Assembly: GCA_013151965.1 (NCBI GenBank)
Contig: JAADHF010000073.1
Location: 1 to 55,896, forward strand
Source: Spirochaetota bacterium
GTDB lineage: Bacteria > Spirochaetota > Spirochaetia > SZUA-6
Direction: 5' to 3'
Length of the DNA stretch: 55,896 bases
The position numbers were made by a program, and so were the translations under genes. Positions 26,750 to 34,972 of this stretch are shown in pieces. Position 1 is the first letter of the stretch. Each line of letters opens with the position of its first letter. The notes under the pieces were generated by a model. The model was not told the DNA's origin. It did not search any database and worked only from the letters and a program-made list of their open reading frames with translations.

Positions 26750-27954
26750 CACCTATGTGGAATACGATAGTTTTCGGTATTTTTATCCTGTTTTTTACGT
26801 CTATTATCATTCTGACACTTATAGATTATAATAAAAAGCGGTGCTTAAAGGGCAGTCCGTTTATATCCGTTATTGTACCTACATACCATGATTCCGATAC
26901 ATTGGAAAGTACAATAGAAAGTATTTTCCTGTCATATAACAGGGAAAGAATGGAATTAATCGTTGTCGACGACAACAGCGATAAAAAAACAGAGCAGATA
27001 CTTAACTCTCTCCGCCGGATCTATAACTTTCGTATAATACACAACAGGGTTAACCTCGGAAAGGTAAAATCGATCAATAATGCATTCCGCTGCACAAAAG
27101 GAGAAATAATACTCGTTGTGGACTCGGATACCCAGCTTAATAAAAGAGCTGTAACGGATATGCTCTCCAGGCTGGAATCGGATTCCGTGGGCGCAACAAG
27201 CTGCCGGTATAAGCCGGTTAACCGGGGATTCTTAGCAAGGATGCAGGAAATAGAATACGGAATGATAAGTCTGCTGCAGACGGCTTATAATACAAAATCC
27301 ACAATAAGCCTCTGGGGCGGATGTATGGCTTTTAAAAGGAAGGCTTTCGAAAACGTCGAGATGCTTTCCGAAAATGCACTTATAGAGGATATGGACCTGG
27401 CTTTGAAACTCGGAAAATCCGGATGGAGAGTGGAGGAGGCAAGCTCCTTTGTGTTCTCTGCTGTCCCGGTACATCTAAAGGATTGGTTTAAACAGAAAAT
27501 ACGATGGGGGGCAGGAGGCATGCAGAATGTAATTAAACACTTCCCGTTTTTTATCTTCCATCCTATATTTCTGCTTTTTACCACTACCTACACACTTTTA
27601 ACAATATCCTTTGCCATTGCAATGACCCATAACATTCTTTTCTTCGAAAACATGCTGAAGCTGTTTCACTATTTCAGACAGATCGGATTTTCGATATTTA
27701 CTTCCTTCGGCTTAATGAAACTTACAGAGGGGTTTACTCTCTTTAAGGGAGTAATGCTCTATTTTCTCTACCCGCTCTTTTCCATTCCCTATGTTATTAT
27801 CAACATGTCTCACAGAAAAGAGTGGTATAAATTATTTCTTGTTATCCCCTTTTCTCTTGCTTACTTTCCGGTCTTTATCTCTGTTGGTTTCATAAGCTAC
27901 ATATACGGAATATATAAGTTTTTTAAACTAAGGAGTTCCGGCCGGGCCTGGTAA
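26746..27954 (+). CDS. membrane glycosyltransferase family 2 (processive type)
   Basis: A 402-aa membrane GT2. One N-terminal helix (TIVFGIFILFFTSIIILTLI), then the catalytic domain with ISVIVPTYHDSDTLESTIES, VVDDNSD, the DxD-type VVDSDTQ, IEDMDLALKLGKSGW, and the Q-x-x-R-W motif in KQKIRWGAGG, as in hyaluronan/poly-GlcNAc/cellulose synthases; three or more C-terminal helices follow. It probably polymerises or transfers a sugar across the inner membrane. The start could be TTG 26746 (overlapping the DsrE stop) or ATG 26755; neither has a clear ribosome binding site, which suggests coupling. Confidence 0.88.
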   Translation: MTPMWNTIVFGIFILFFTSIIILTLIDYNKKRCLKGSPFISVIVPTYHDSDTLESTIESIFLSYNRERMELIVVDDNSDKKTEQILNSLRRIYNFRIIHNRVNLGKVKSINNAFRCTKGEIILVVDSDTQLNKRAVTDMLSRLESDSVGATSCRYKPVNRGFLARMQEIEYGMISLLQTAYNTKSTISLWGGCMAFKRKAFENVEMLSENALIEDMDLALKLGKSGWRVEEASSFVFSAVPVHLKDWFKQKIRWGAGGMQNVIKHFPFFIFHPIFLLFTTTYTLLTISFAIAMTHNILFFENMLKLFHYFRQIGFSIFTSFGLMKLTEGFTLFKGVMLYFLYPLFSIPYVIINMSHRKEWYKLFLVIPFSLAYFPVFISVGFISYIYGIYKFFKLRSSGRAW

Positions 27955-28008
27955 TACCCTGTAATAATACAACGACCCCGGCCGTATCCTTATAGATTCG
28001 AAAGGCAA

Positions 28009-28350
28009 TTAACCGATAGCCGGCCCGCCCCTGTCCCCGTTTCTGATTCTGATTGTTTCTTCTATATTCAGAATAAATATCTTTCCGTCGCCTATCTTTT
28101 CTGTTCTTGCACCTTTTATAATAGCATTCACGGTCCGTTCCATAAAATTATCGTTTACCGCTATTTCTATTCTTATCTTTTTTAACAGATTAACCTCAAG
28201 ATCGACCCCTCTATAGGATTCTTTATGACCTTTCTGCTGACCGCAGCCCAGGGCATTTGTGATCGACATCTTATAAACCTCTTCTTTGTAAAGTTCCTGT
28301 TTTACACTATTTAACTTGTGCGGCTGTATATATGCAATAATAAGTTTCAT
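28009..28350 (-). CDS. glnK: PII nitrogen regulatory protein (GlnK/GlnB)
   Basis: A 113-aa PII signalling protein that senses ATP/ADP and 2-oxoglutarate and gates the ammonium channel. T-loop GQQKGHKESYRGVDLEVN carries Q39, K40 and Y46, but the uridylylation residue Tyr51 is Leu. The C-terminal ATP-site motif KIGDGKIFILNIEETIRIR is intact. It lies immediately downstream of amtB in the same operon, with 24 bp between them, the standard GlnK arrangement. Absence of Tyr51 means GlnD-type control at that site is not possible. Confidence 0.94.
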   Translation of the reverse strand: MKLIIAYIQPHKLNSVKQELYKEEVYKMSITNALGCGQQKGHKESYRGVDLEVNLLKKIRIEIAVNDNFMERTVNAIIKGARTEKIGDGKIFILNIEETIRIRNGDRGGPAIG

Positions 28351-28374
28351 TTGATACTCCCTTAACTATTATTT

Positions 28375-29688
28375 TTATTGATTCTGGAAAATTTGAAATC
28401 CATAGTACGATTCTGCATTATGCTCGCTTATATCCAGCCCCTGGAGTTCCTCTTCTTCGGTGACTCTTAAGCCGACGGTAATTTTAATGGCGAAAAAGAG
28501 AATGGTCGTCGCTGCTACCATCCAGAGAAAAACAGAACCTATTCCAATGGACTGAACAAAAAGCTGACGAAAACCCCCGCCGTACAACAGCCCGGTTATT
28601 CCGCCCCGTTCTCCGGTTGCAAACAGCCCAACGGCAAGGGTTCCCCATGCTCCGCAGACGCCGTGAACGGAAATAGCACCCACAGGGTCATCGATATGTA
28701 AAACATAATCGATAAAACGAACTGCCAGTACAACAATTAAACCGGCGATAAAACCGACAATAACAGCACCTAAAGGCGATGACACCAAAGCTCCCGCCGT
28801 TATTCCGACAAGTCCTGCAAGGGCACCATTTAGAGACATGCTCGGGTCCGGTTTACCGAATAGGATCCAGGAAATCAGCATTGCACCAAAAGCGCCGGCT
28901 GCCGCCGCCAGTGTCGTATTAACAGCAACAACGGCTATGTCCATACTTGTTCCGTCTAAAGTGCTTCCTGCATTAAATCCGTACCATCCGAACCAGAGTA
29001 TAAAAACTCCGAGTGCAGCCAGAGGCATATTGTGGCCCGGGATAGCTTTTACATGAACTTTGCCGTCGACCTTTATATATTTTCCCTTCCTTGCCCCTAA
29101 AATCAGCGCACCCATCAATGCAGCCCAGCCGCCTACGGAATGTACAACGGTAGAACCTGCAAAATCATGAAAATTAAGCTTTGCAAGCCATCCGCCGCCC
29201 CATATCCAGTGGCCGGAAACCGGATAGATTATACCTGAAATAAATAAACTGTAAACAAGGTAAGCTGTAAATTTGGTTCTTCCAGCCATAGACCCTGAAA
29301 CTATCGTAGCGGCAGTAGCTGCAAAAACAACCTGAAACATCCAGTCCCGGAAAGTGGAGCTGCCCGCACCGTTTAGAAAGACCTCTTTTAAGCCCCCATA
29401 CATGATGGCCCAGCCGACAGCCCAATAAATAATAGCCCCTACTGAAAAATCCATGAGATTCTTCATCATAATATTGCTTGCATTTTTTGCTCTCGTTAAA
29501 CCCGTCTCTACCATTGCAAAACCTGCCTGCATAAAAAAGACAAGAGCCCCCATTATTATAAGCCAGATCATTGTAATGGAATTGCTTAAAAGTTTTGCAG
29601 TAATGGGAGCGGATCCTTCAGCAAAAACCATCCCACCGGCTGTAAAAAAGATTAAAGCCAGTATTAAAATAACACCGAATTTTTTCAT
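28375..29688 (-). CDS. amtB: ammonium transporter AmtB
   Basis: Inner-membrane Amt/Rh channel with a signal-like first helix and eleven further helices, 437 aa from the chosen start. Pore histidines are in STVVHSVGGWAALMGA and ISVHGVCGAWGTLAVG; the Phe/Trp gate region appears in GAIIYWAVGWAIMYGG. The start is ATG 29688 (MKKFGVIL), eleven bases after AAAGGTGG, not the ATG at 29709, which lies within that leader. A sigma-54 promoter lies 43 bp upstream and glnK follows, so ammonium uptake appears nitrogen-regulated. Confidence 0.95.
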   Translation of the reverse strand: MKKFGVILILALIFFTAGGMVFAEGSAPITAKLLSNSITMIWLIIMGALVFFMQAGFAMVETGLTRAKNASNIMMKNLMDFSVGAIIYWAVGWAIMYGGLKEVFLNGAGSSTFRDWMFQVVFAATAATIVSGSMAGRTKFTAYLVYSLFISGIIYPVSGHWIWGGGWLAKLNFHDFAGSTVVHSVGGWAALMGALILGARKGKYIKVDGKVHVKAIPGHNMPLAALGVFILWFGWYGFNAGSTLDGTSMDIAVVAVNTTLAAAAGAFGAMLISWILFGKPDPSMSLNGALAGLVGITAGALVSSPLGAVIVGFIAGLIVVLAVRFIDYVLHIDDPVGAISVHGVCGAWGTLAVGLFATGERGGITGLLYGGGFRQLFVQSIGIGSVFLWMVAATTILFFAIKITVGLRVTEEEELQGLDISEHNAESYYGFQIFQNQ

Positions 29689-29730
29689 GATAGTTAAACC
29701 ACCTTTCATAATATATTTTTATAAAGGTGT

Positions 29731-29746
29731 AGCAATAACGGTGCCA
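29731..29746 (-). promoter_or_regulatory. sigma-54 (RpoN) promoter of amtB-glnK
   Basis: The minus strand reads TGGCACCGTTATTGCT: TGGCAC at -24 and TTGCT at -12 with the required spacing, matching the sigma-54 consensus. The predicted start near 29719 gives a leader of about 31 nt containing AAAGGTGG. The rest of the 271-bp gap up to 29959 is AT-rich; I see only a CTACA-AAAA-TGTAG inverted repeat near 29886-29900 as a possible activator site. Confidence 0.8.
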
Positions 29747-29959
29747 TCTTAACACGAAATAAATTAATATCATTTATCTCTTGATATTGTAATGAAATAA
29801 ACTATATCCGTTTTCCGTTTAATTAAGCAAAAGCAGACTGCAAGACTGCAGAAATATTACAAATATGTATTTTTAAACAAAACGTGCTACAAAAATGTAG
29901 GATTGTGGATACCCTACGGGCAAGCCCGCGGGACTCTGCTCTCCTATTAGAACAGAACG

Positions 29960-30268
29960 CTACCAGGCCGAATCCTCTGCCGGAGCTATGGGAATACATG
30001 ACGTACTTTCTCTCGGCTTTGCCATCCAGGGTTCCACAATGTCCCGCCATTTCTTATAGTGTGATGTACTTTTATGCTCCACGGCTGCGGATTCGTCCTT
30101 ATAGACCTCATAAAGGACAAAATGAAGGGAATCACCGGAATCCTGAAGTACATCGAACCTTAAAATCCCCGGTTCTCTAATCGAACCCGCCCTGTTTTCC
30201 CTGCAGGCTTTTATAAACTCTCCGTCAAAACCGTGCTTTACATGGATATTTATTACTCTGACAATCAT
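29960..30268 (-). CDS. ABM-domain protein, LsrG-like
   Basis: A 102-aa antibiotic biosynthesis monooxygenase (ABM) fold protein. The stretch EFIKACRENRAGSIREPGIL, followed by RFDVLQDSGD and YEVYKDESAAVEHKSTSHYK, closely resembles my memory of LsrG, the isomerase that degrades phospho-AI-2. No lsr transporter, kinase or LsrF is in the window, so an AI-2 role is not supported by context; a general monooxygenase or isomerase role is equally possible. Ribosome binding site GGGAGG is present. Confidence 0.82.
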   Translation of the reverse strand: MIVRVINIHVKHGFDGEFIKACRENRAGSIREPGILRFDVLQDSGDSLHFVLYEVYKDESAAVEHKSTSHYKKWRDIVEPWMAKPRESTSCIPIAPAEDSAW

Positions 30269-30369
30269 ATTTTAACCTCCCGTATTTCATCAGCTATTTT
30301 AAATAAACGAACATTGTTATGCAAGTATCAATGAGCAGAAGAAAAAGTACGGGAAAAGGCTTAAAGAGC

Positions 30370-30399
30370 TTGATAGTACCGCATCGGTTCCTGTACTGT
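30370..30399 (+). promoter_or_regulatory. promoter of the EamA-type transporter gene
   Basis: TTGATA (30370-30375), 18-bp spacer, TACTGT (30394-30399); the ATG at 30408 follows by 8 nt and lacks a Shine-Dalgarno sequence. Confidence 0.4.
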
Positions 30400-30407
30400 A
30401 ACAGATC

Positions 30408-31286
30408 ATGAACTGGTTTACACTTTCCCTTTCAGCGGCTCTCTGCTGGTCTACAGGCTCCATTCTCGTAAAAAAGGGTTTCAAAAATATTCCTCCCCTG
30501 TGGAGCAATATAATCAATAATGCCCTTACTGTTATCATATACATTCCCGCAGCTTTCATTATAGGTTCCGGCAGCGGAGTATTAACATTCGGTTCGCTCT
30601 TATATATTGCCCTTGCATCACTCCTCTACCAGATATTCTACTATTCAATCTCCAAAGGCCAGATTTCATTAACAGGGACTCTTGTAGCAGGTTATCCTGT
30701 TATTACCATCCTCTTAGCACACCTCTTCTTAGGGGAGAGGCTTATGACACTTCAGTACCTGGCGATTGTATTGGTCCTTGCAGGAGGTATTTCCATCGCA
30801 TTTCCGGAGAAGAAGGCGGGAAAGCCGGCAGAAGGTATCAGAACTCCGGTTTTAAACGGCAGAGCCTGGGTACTGTGGGGAATTCTCGGTGCTGTTTTTC
30901 TCGGGACAGGTGATTTTTTAGCAAAATTTGCAATAGACCGTGACGGAATATTCAGCTATCTCATATTAATCGTCCCGGTATCCAACCTGTTTTCCGGTGT
31001 AAATTATGCTGTCGATATTAAAAACCGTCCCCTTCCGGAGGAGATGCTTAAACATATTATCCCCACCTTGTCCGGGCTTATCTTAAACCTGTTCGGTTTT
31101 GTACTGCTCCTGCTCGCTTTTAATACCGGGAAGGCTTCGCTTGTCGCGCCCGTTTCATCGGTGTATCCGGCTGTTACCGTTCTTCTTGCAGTCAGGTTCC
31201 TTAAGGAAAAGATTACACTTACACACATACTCGGTATTGTACTTATTATCCTCGGCCTTATAATGGTCGGAATTACCGCAGGCTAA
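30408..31286 (+). CDS. EamA/DMT-superfamily transporter
   Basis: A 292-aa inner-membrane protein with ten helices arranged as two EamA repeats (residues about 1-140 and 155-292). The repeat signatures are visible: LSAALCWSTGSILVKKGF in the first half, WGILGAVFLGTGDFLAKFA in the second, each ending in the helix pair GERLMTLQYLAIVLVLAGG and KEKITLTHILGIVLIILGL. Family members export metabolites or take up precursors; no substrate is evident. It is divergent from the ABM gene and converges on the ABC importer operon. Confidence 0.88.
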   Translation: MNWFTLSLSAALCWSTGSILVKKGFKNIPPLWSNIINNALTVIIYIPAAFIIGSGSGVLTFGSLLYIALASLLYQIFYYSISKGQISLTGTLVAGYPVITILLAHLFLGERLMTLQYLAIVLVLAGGISIAFPEKKAGKPAEGIRTPVLNGRAWVLWGILGAVFLGTGDFLAKFAIDRDGIFSYLILIVPVSNLFSGVNYAVDIKNRPLPEEMLKHIIPTLSGLILNLFGFVLLLLAFNTGKASLVAPVSSVYPAVTVLLAVRFLKEKITLTHILGIVLIILGLIMVGITAG

Positions 31287-31330
31287 AGGTTTAAACAACC
31301 AGCATCACCGGGTAATCCCGCCCCTTACTC

Positions 31331-32206
31331 TTAATCCTCGCCCTTCTCGTAGGGCTTTCCGTCTGCAGCCGGCGCACGCGCCTTACCGACCATGCCTGCA
31401 AGAACAACCACAGCGAGAACATAGGGGAACATCTGAACAAACTGGCCCGGTATCGGAATCTTTGTTTCGAACATTATCCTAAAGGTATCTGCATATCCGA
31501 ATAAAAGTGAAGCAAGAACAGCCCCGACAGGGTCCCATCTTCCGAAAATCATGGCGGCAAGTGCAATATAACCCCTCCCCGCCGTCATGCCGGATATCCA
31601 TTGGGAAGGAAACAGCGTTGCAGCGGACAGTCCGCAGAGTGCCCCGCTGATGATTACTCCCGCATATCGGAGGCCGTATACATTTAAGCCCAGGGTATCG
31701 GCAGCCTCCGGATTTTCACCGACAGTCCGCAGCCTCAGTCCGAAAACGGTCCTGTATAGAACAAACCAGCCTATGAGAGCAATGGGAATAAGCAGAAAGG
31801 CCATGGAATTAATGCCGAGAAACCGGGGGAAAAGATAGGCATTGGTCGGCGTCTGAGTTTCCTGGCCGAAAACCTTCTGCGATAAAAAACGTGAAAGGCC
31901 GACTGCAAAAATATTAATCGCCACTCCGGAAACAATCTGATCGACCCTGAAAGTGACACTTACAACAGCATGGATTAAAGCGATAAGAGAACCGGCAACT
32001 ATTGCGAATAACAAGCCCAGCCATATACTGTGAAGGGCTATTGCCGCCCAGACAATTGTAAAGGAGGTAACTATCATTATGCCCTCGAGGGCAATATTGA
32101 TTACACCGCTTCTTTCGGAAAAAACAGCTCCCAAAGCGGCAAATGCAATGGGTGCGGATATTTCCAGACCCTTGACAAAGAAAAACAGAATAAAAGATAA
32201 ATTCAT
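31331..32206 (-). CDS. nucleoside ABC transporter permease 2
   Basis: A 291-aa permease of the BmpC/NupQ type (branched-chain/sugar permease superfamily). Typical motifs are ALGAVFSERSGVINIALEGIM, GSLIALIHAVVSVTFRVDQIVSG, GENPEAADTLGLNV and GRGYIALAAMIFGRWDPVGA. It forms the heterodimeric membrane channel with the larger permease just upstream; the two genes are separated by one base. AAGGAGG precedes the start. It is the last gene of the bmp-ATPase-permease-permease operon. Confidence 0.93.
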   Translation of the reverse strand: MNLSFILFFFVKGLEISAPIAFAALGAVFSERSGVINIALEGIMIVTSFTIVWAAIALHSIWLGLLFAIVAGSLIALIHAVVSVTFRVDQIVSGVAINIFAVGLSRFLSQKVFGQETQTPTNAYLFPRFLGINSMAFLLIPIALIGWFVLYRTVFGLRLRTVGENPEAADTLGLNVYGLRYAGVIISGALCGLSAATLFPSQWISGMTAGRGYIALAAMIFGRWDPVGAVLASLLFGYADTFRIMFETKIPIPGQFVQMFPYVLAVVVLAGMVGKARAPAADGKPYEKGED

Positions 32207-32207
32207 A

Positions 32208-33314
32208 CTAAACCGCCTCCTTCTTTCTGAGGGTACGTATATACGCTGCTACAACCTCGTTTATTACCACAATAAAGAGAATCATCAGACCTGTAATGAC
32301 ATAAATAACAGAATTCGGAACGGAAGTATAAAACTGCAGCCCATAACCGGCCTGTTTTAAAAATGCAAAGAGAAGAGCGGCAAATACAACCCCAAGCGGA
32401 GAATTTTTACCGATAAGGGCAATCGCAATTCCGTCAAAACCAAGACCGGATGCTATTCCATACGTATAATAACCCCGGATCGCAAATATTTCCTGAAGCC
32501 CGATTAAACCGCTTAAAGCTCCGCTTATTATAAATGCGGCAAGCTGAAGCTGTTTTACCTTCATGCCTGCGTATCTTGATACATCGAGTGAGGTACCGAT
32601 AGCCCTTATTTCGAAACCGTATCTCATTCTAAAAAGTACAAACCATACAATAAATCCGGTTATAACGGCAACTATCAGGCTGTAATCCAGGTAAACATAA
32701 TCGGGAATATTCCAGCCCAAAAGGCGAAAAAATCCGTTCAGCTTTCCGAAGAGAGCGGTGCTCTGTATCTTTGCAGTCTGCGGTTCCAGGCTCTTTCCCT
32801 GTCCGAGGCCGGAAAGCGGACCGTTTACCAGATAATTTACAAGGGCCAATGCAATACTGTTAAACATGATTGTAGTAATAACTTCATGGACATTCTTCGT
32901 TACCTTAAGAATCGCCGGTATCAAAGCCCACAGAGCTCCGCCAAGCATACTGAACAGAATAACTACAGGTATATGAATAAAAGCGGGAAGGTGCAGATAA
33001 ATACCTGCCATGGCACCGATTAATCCGCCGAAGTAGTACTGTCCCTCGGCACCTATGTTAAAAACCCCGGACTGAAACGCAAATGCAACGGCAATACCTG
33101 CAAAGAAGAGAGGAATGGACACGGAAAGTATCGTAGCCACCTTTGCACTGCTGCTTAAACTGAATTTATATATTGCCGTTAAAGCCTCGCCGGGGCTTTC
33201 TCCTACAACAATAACTATAATCAGAAGAACAACGATCGATGCCAAAAATCCGGCGACAGGAGCGAATATTTCAAGAAGTTTGTACCTGTCTAATCTTAGT
33301 TTAATTCCTGCCAT
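32208..33314 (-). CDS. nucleoside ABC transporter permease 1
   Basis: A 368-aa permease of the BmpB/NupP type, longer than its partner because of an extra N-terminal helix. Motifs include FAFQSGVFNIGAEGQYYFGG, VHEVITTIMFNSIALALVNY, AIGTSLDVSRYAGMKV and GLGFDGIAIALIGKNSPLGV. It pairs with the 291-aa permease. The start overlaps the end of the ATPase gene by 14 bp, so translation is coupled. The three-component arrangement matches nucleoside importers in spirochaetes, firmicutes and actinobacteria. Confidence 0.93.
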   Translation of the reverse strand: MAGIKLRLDRYKLLEIFAPVAGFLASIVVLLIIVIVVGESPGEALTAIYKFSLSSSAKVATILSVSIPLFFAGIAVAFAFQSGVFNIGAEGQYYFGGLIGAMAGIYLHLPAFIHIPVVILFSMLGGALWALIPAILKVTKNVHEVITTIMFNSIALALVNYLVNGPLSGLGQGKSLEPQTAKIQSTALFGKLNGFFRLLGWNIPDYVYLDYSLIVAVITGFIVWFVLFRMRYGFEIRAIGTSLDVSRYAGMKVKQLQLAAFIISGALSGLIGLQEIFAIRGYYTYGIASGLGFDGIAIALIGKNSPLGVVFAALLFAFLKQAGYGLQFYTSVPNSVIYVITGLMILFIVVINEVVAAYIRTLRKKEAV

Positions 33315-34827
33315 GCTCTTTTTCTCCCATCATGTAAAAACCTATTTCTTCTTTCGTTGTTTCCTCTCTTGCGAACTCCTTGATAATTCTGCCCTTATAC
33401 ATTACCCCGATCCTGTCGGAAAGAGACATCACTTCATCCAAATCCGCAGAAACCAGTAATATCGCCCGGCCGTCCTTTTTTGCTTCCATGAGCTGATTAT
33501 GGATAAATTCGGTTGCTCCGATATCCACCCCGCGTGTAGGCTGGGCAGCAAGGAGCAGTTTCGGCTCCGCGGAAAGTTCACGCGCAACAATAACCTTCTG
33601 CTGGTTGCCTCCTGAAAGTGCCAGAGCAGGCGTCAGCTCGGAAGGCGTCCTTATATCAAATATCGAAATCACCCTTCTCGCGTGTTCCTGTATTTTATTT
33701 CTGTTTATAATCTGAAATCTGTTAACAAAGGGTTTTCTGTGATGCATACCTAAAGTTAAATTTTCGGCAAGTGAAAAGGGGAGCAGCAAACCATACCTGT
33801 GCCTGTCCTCCGGAATATGGCTTATCCCCGCCTCTCTGCGCCTCCTGACATCCCAGTTTGCCACGCTTTTTCCATCCAGAAGGATATCCCCGTGCTCCAT
33901 GGGTGCAGCTTCGGCTATTACCGCGACAAGTTCCGTCTGCCCATTGCCCTCGACACCTGCAATACCGTATATCTCCCCTGCATGTACCGAAAAGCTCACA
34001 TCATTAAGTACAGCTACCTTACGATAATCTTTCAGGTCCAAATTTCTAACCTCGAGAATTACCCTGCCAGGTGATACATCGGGTCTTTCGACCTCCAGGA
34101 GAACAGGTTTACCCACCATAAGCTCGGCAATAAGTGACTTGGATGCTTCTTTTCCCTCCAGGGTTTTAACAACCCTTCCCTTCCTTATTACGGTAATCCT
34201 GTCTGCAATCTCCAAAACTTCATCGAGCTTGTGGCTGATAAAAATAATACCCTTGCCCTGTGCCGTCATCTGACGAAATGTTTTAAAGAGTTCTTCCGCT
34301 TCCTGAGGAGTCAGTACAGCTGTGGGTTCGTCAAAGACAAGAATTTCAGCACCTCTGTAAAGTATCTTTAATATTTCAACACGCTGTTGAATCCCGACCG
34401 GTATATCTTCCACTTTTGCATACATATCTACGATTAATCCGTTTCTCTCCATCAAATCACGTATCTTTTTCGCAGGTTTTTCTTCATTAAGAATACCGAA
34501 TCTTTGTGTTTCCTCCCCGATAATTATATTCTCAAGAACCGTAAAAGGGGGAACAAGCATAAAATGCTGGTGAACCATTCCGATACCGCAGTTAATTGCC
34601 TCTTTGGGATTTTTAATCGATATTTTTTCGCCTTTTATATGGATCGAACCGCTGTCGGGTGAATAGAGTCCGTACAGGATCTTCATAAGGGTTGTTTTCC
34701 CTGCGCCGTTCTCACCCACCAATGCATGCACCTCTCCCTTTAACAGGTCAAAGGAAATCTCATCATTCGCCAGTACACCGGGGAAGCGTTTTGTTATTTT
34801 ACGCATTTCAAGGAGGGTTTCGGACAT
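33301..34827 (-). CDS. nucleoside ABC transporter ATP-binding protein (double)
   Basis: A 508-aa ATPase with two fused ABC domains (residues about 5-245 and 260-500), the RbsA/NupO form. N-terminal Walker A GENGAGKTT, signature VGIQQRVEILK (unusual for LSGGQ) and Walker B EILVFDEPT; C-terminal half has VEGNGQTEL in place of Walker A and LSGGNQQKVIVARELS with LLLAAQPTRGVD. As usual in this family, one composite site is degenerate. It energises both permeases. Separated from the upstream binding-protein gene by an intrinsic terminator. Confidence 0.94.
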   Translation of the reverse strand: MSETLLEMRKITKRFPGVLANDEISFDLLKGEVHALVGENGAGKTTLMKILYGLYSPDSGSIHIKGEKISIKNPKEAINCGIGMVHQHFMLVPPFTVLENIIIGEETQRFGILNEEKPAKKIRDLMERNGLIVDMYAKVEDIPVGIQQRVEILKILYRGAEILVFDEPTAVLTPQEAEELFKTFRQMTAQGKGIIFISHKLDEVLEIADRITVIRKGRVVKTLEGKEASKSLIAELMVGKPVLLEVERPDVSPGRVILEVRNLDLKDYRKVAVLNDVSFSVHAGEIYGIAGVEGNGQTELVAVIAEAAPMEHGDILLDGKSVANWDVRRRREAGISHIPEDRHRYGLLLPFSLAENLTLGMHHRKPFVNRFQIINRNKIQEHARRVISIFDIRTPSELTPALALSGGNQQKVIVARELSAEPKLLLAAQPTRGVDIGATEFIHNQLMEAKKDGRAILLVSADLDEVMSLSDRIGVMYKGRIIKEFAREETTKEEIGFYMMGEKEHGRN

Positions 34828-34916
34828 TTTAAAATCCTTTGCATAATTTGAAGTATTTACAATAATTCAGGGCCCTGTAACTTAAAAAATTATGTTACAG
34901 TTTACGCAGCCCATAA

Positions 34917-34956
34917 ATAAAAAAAAAGAAGAGGCGGAACCTGTCATGGTCCCGCC
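34917..34956 (-). terminator. intrinsic terminator between bmp and the ABC ATPase gene
   Basis: On the minus strand GGCGGGACC / GGTTCCGCC (34948-34956 and 34933-34941; loop ATGACA) forms a 9-bp stem with one G-T pair, followed by TCTTCTTTTTTTTTATTT. It follows the binding-protein stop codon and should reduce read-through to the ATPase and permeases. Confidence 0.88.
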
Positions 34957-34972
34957 CGTAAAAAGAATAAAA

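Noticed and set aside
29909..29935. GGGC-AA-GCCC stem after the ABM gene as a terminator
   Set aside because: A 4-bp stem with two-base loop and no T-run on the minus strand is too weak to call.
29884..30180. 98-codon plus-strand frame opposite the ABM gene
   Set aside because: It is mostly antisense to a clear ABM-family gene, without a ribosome binding site and without recognisable domains.
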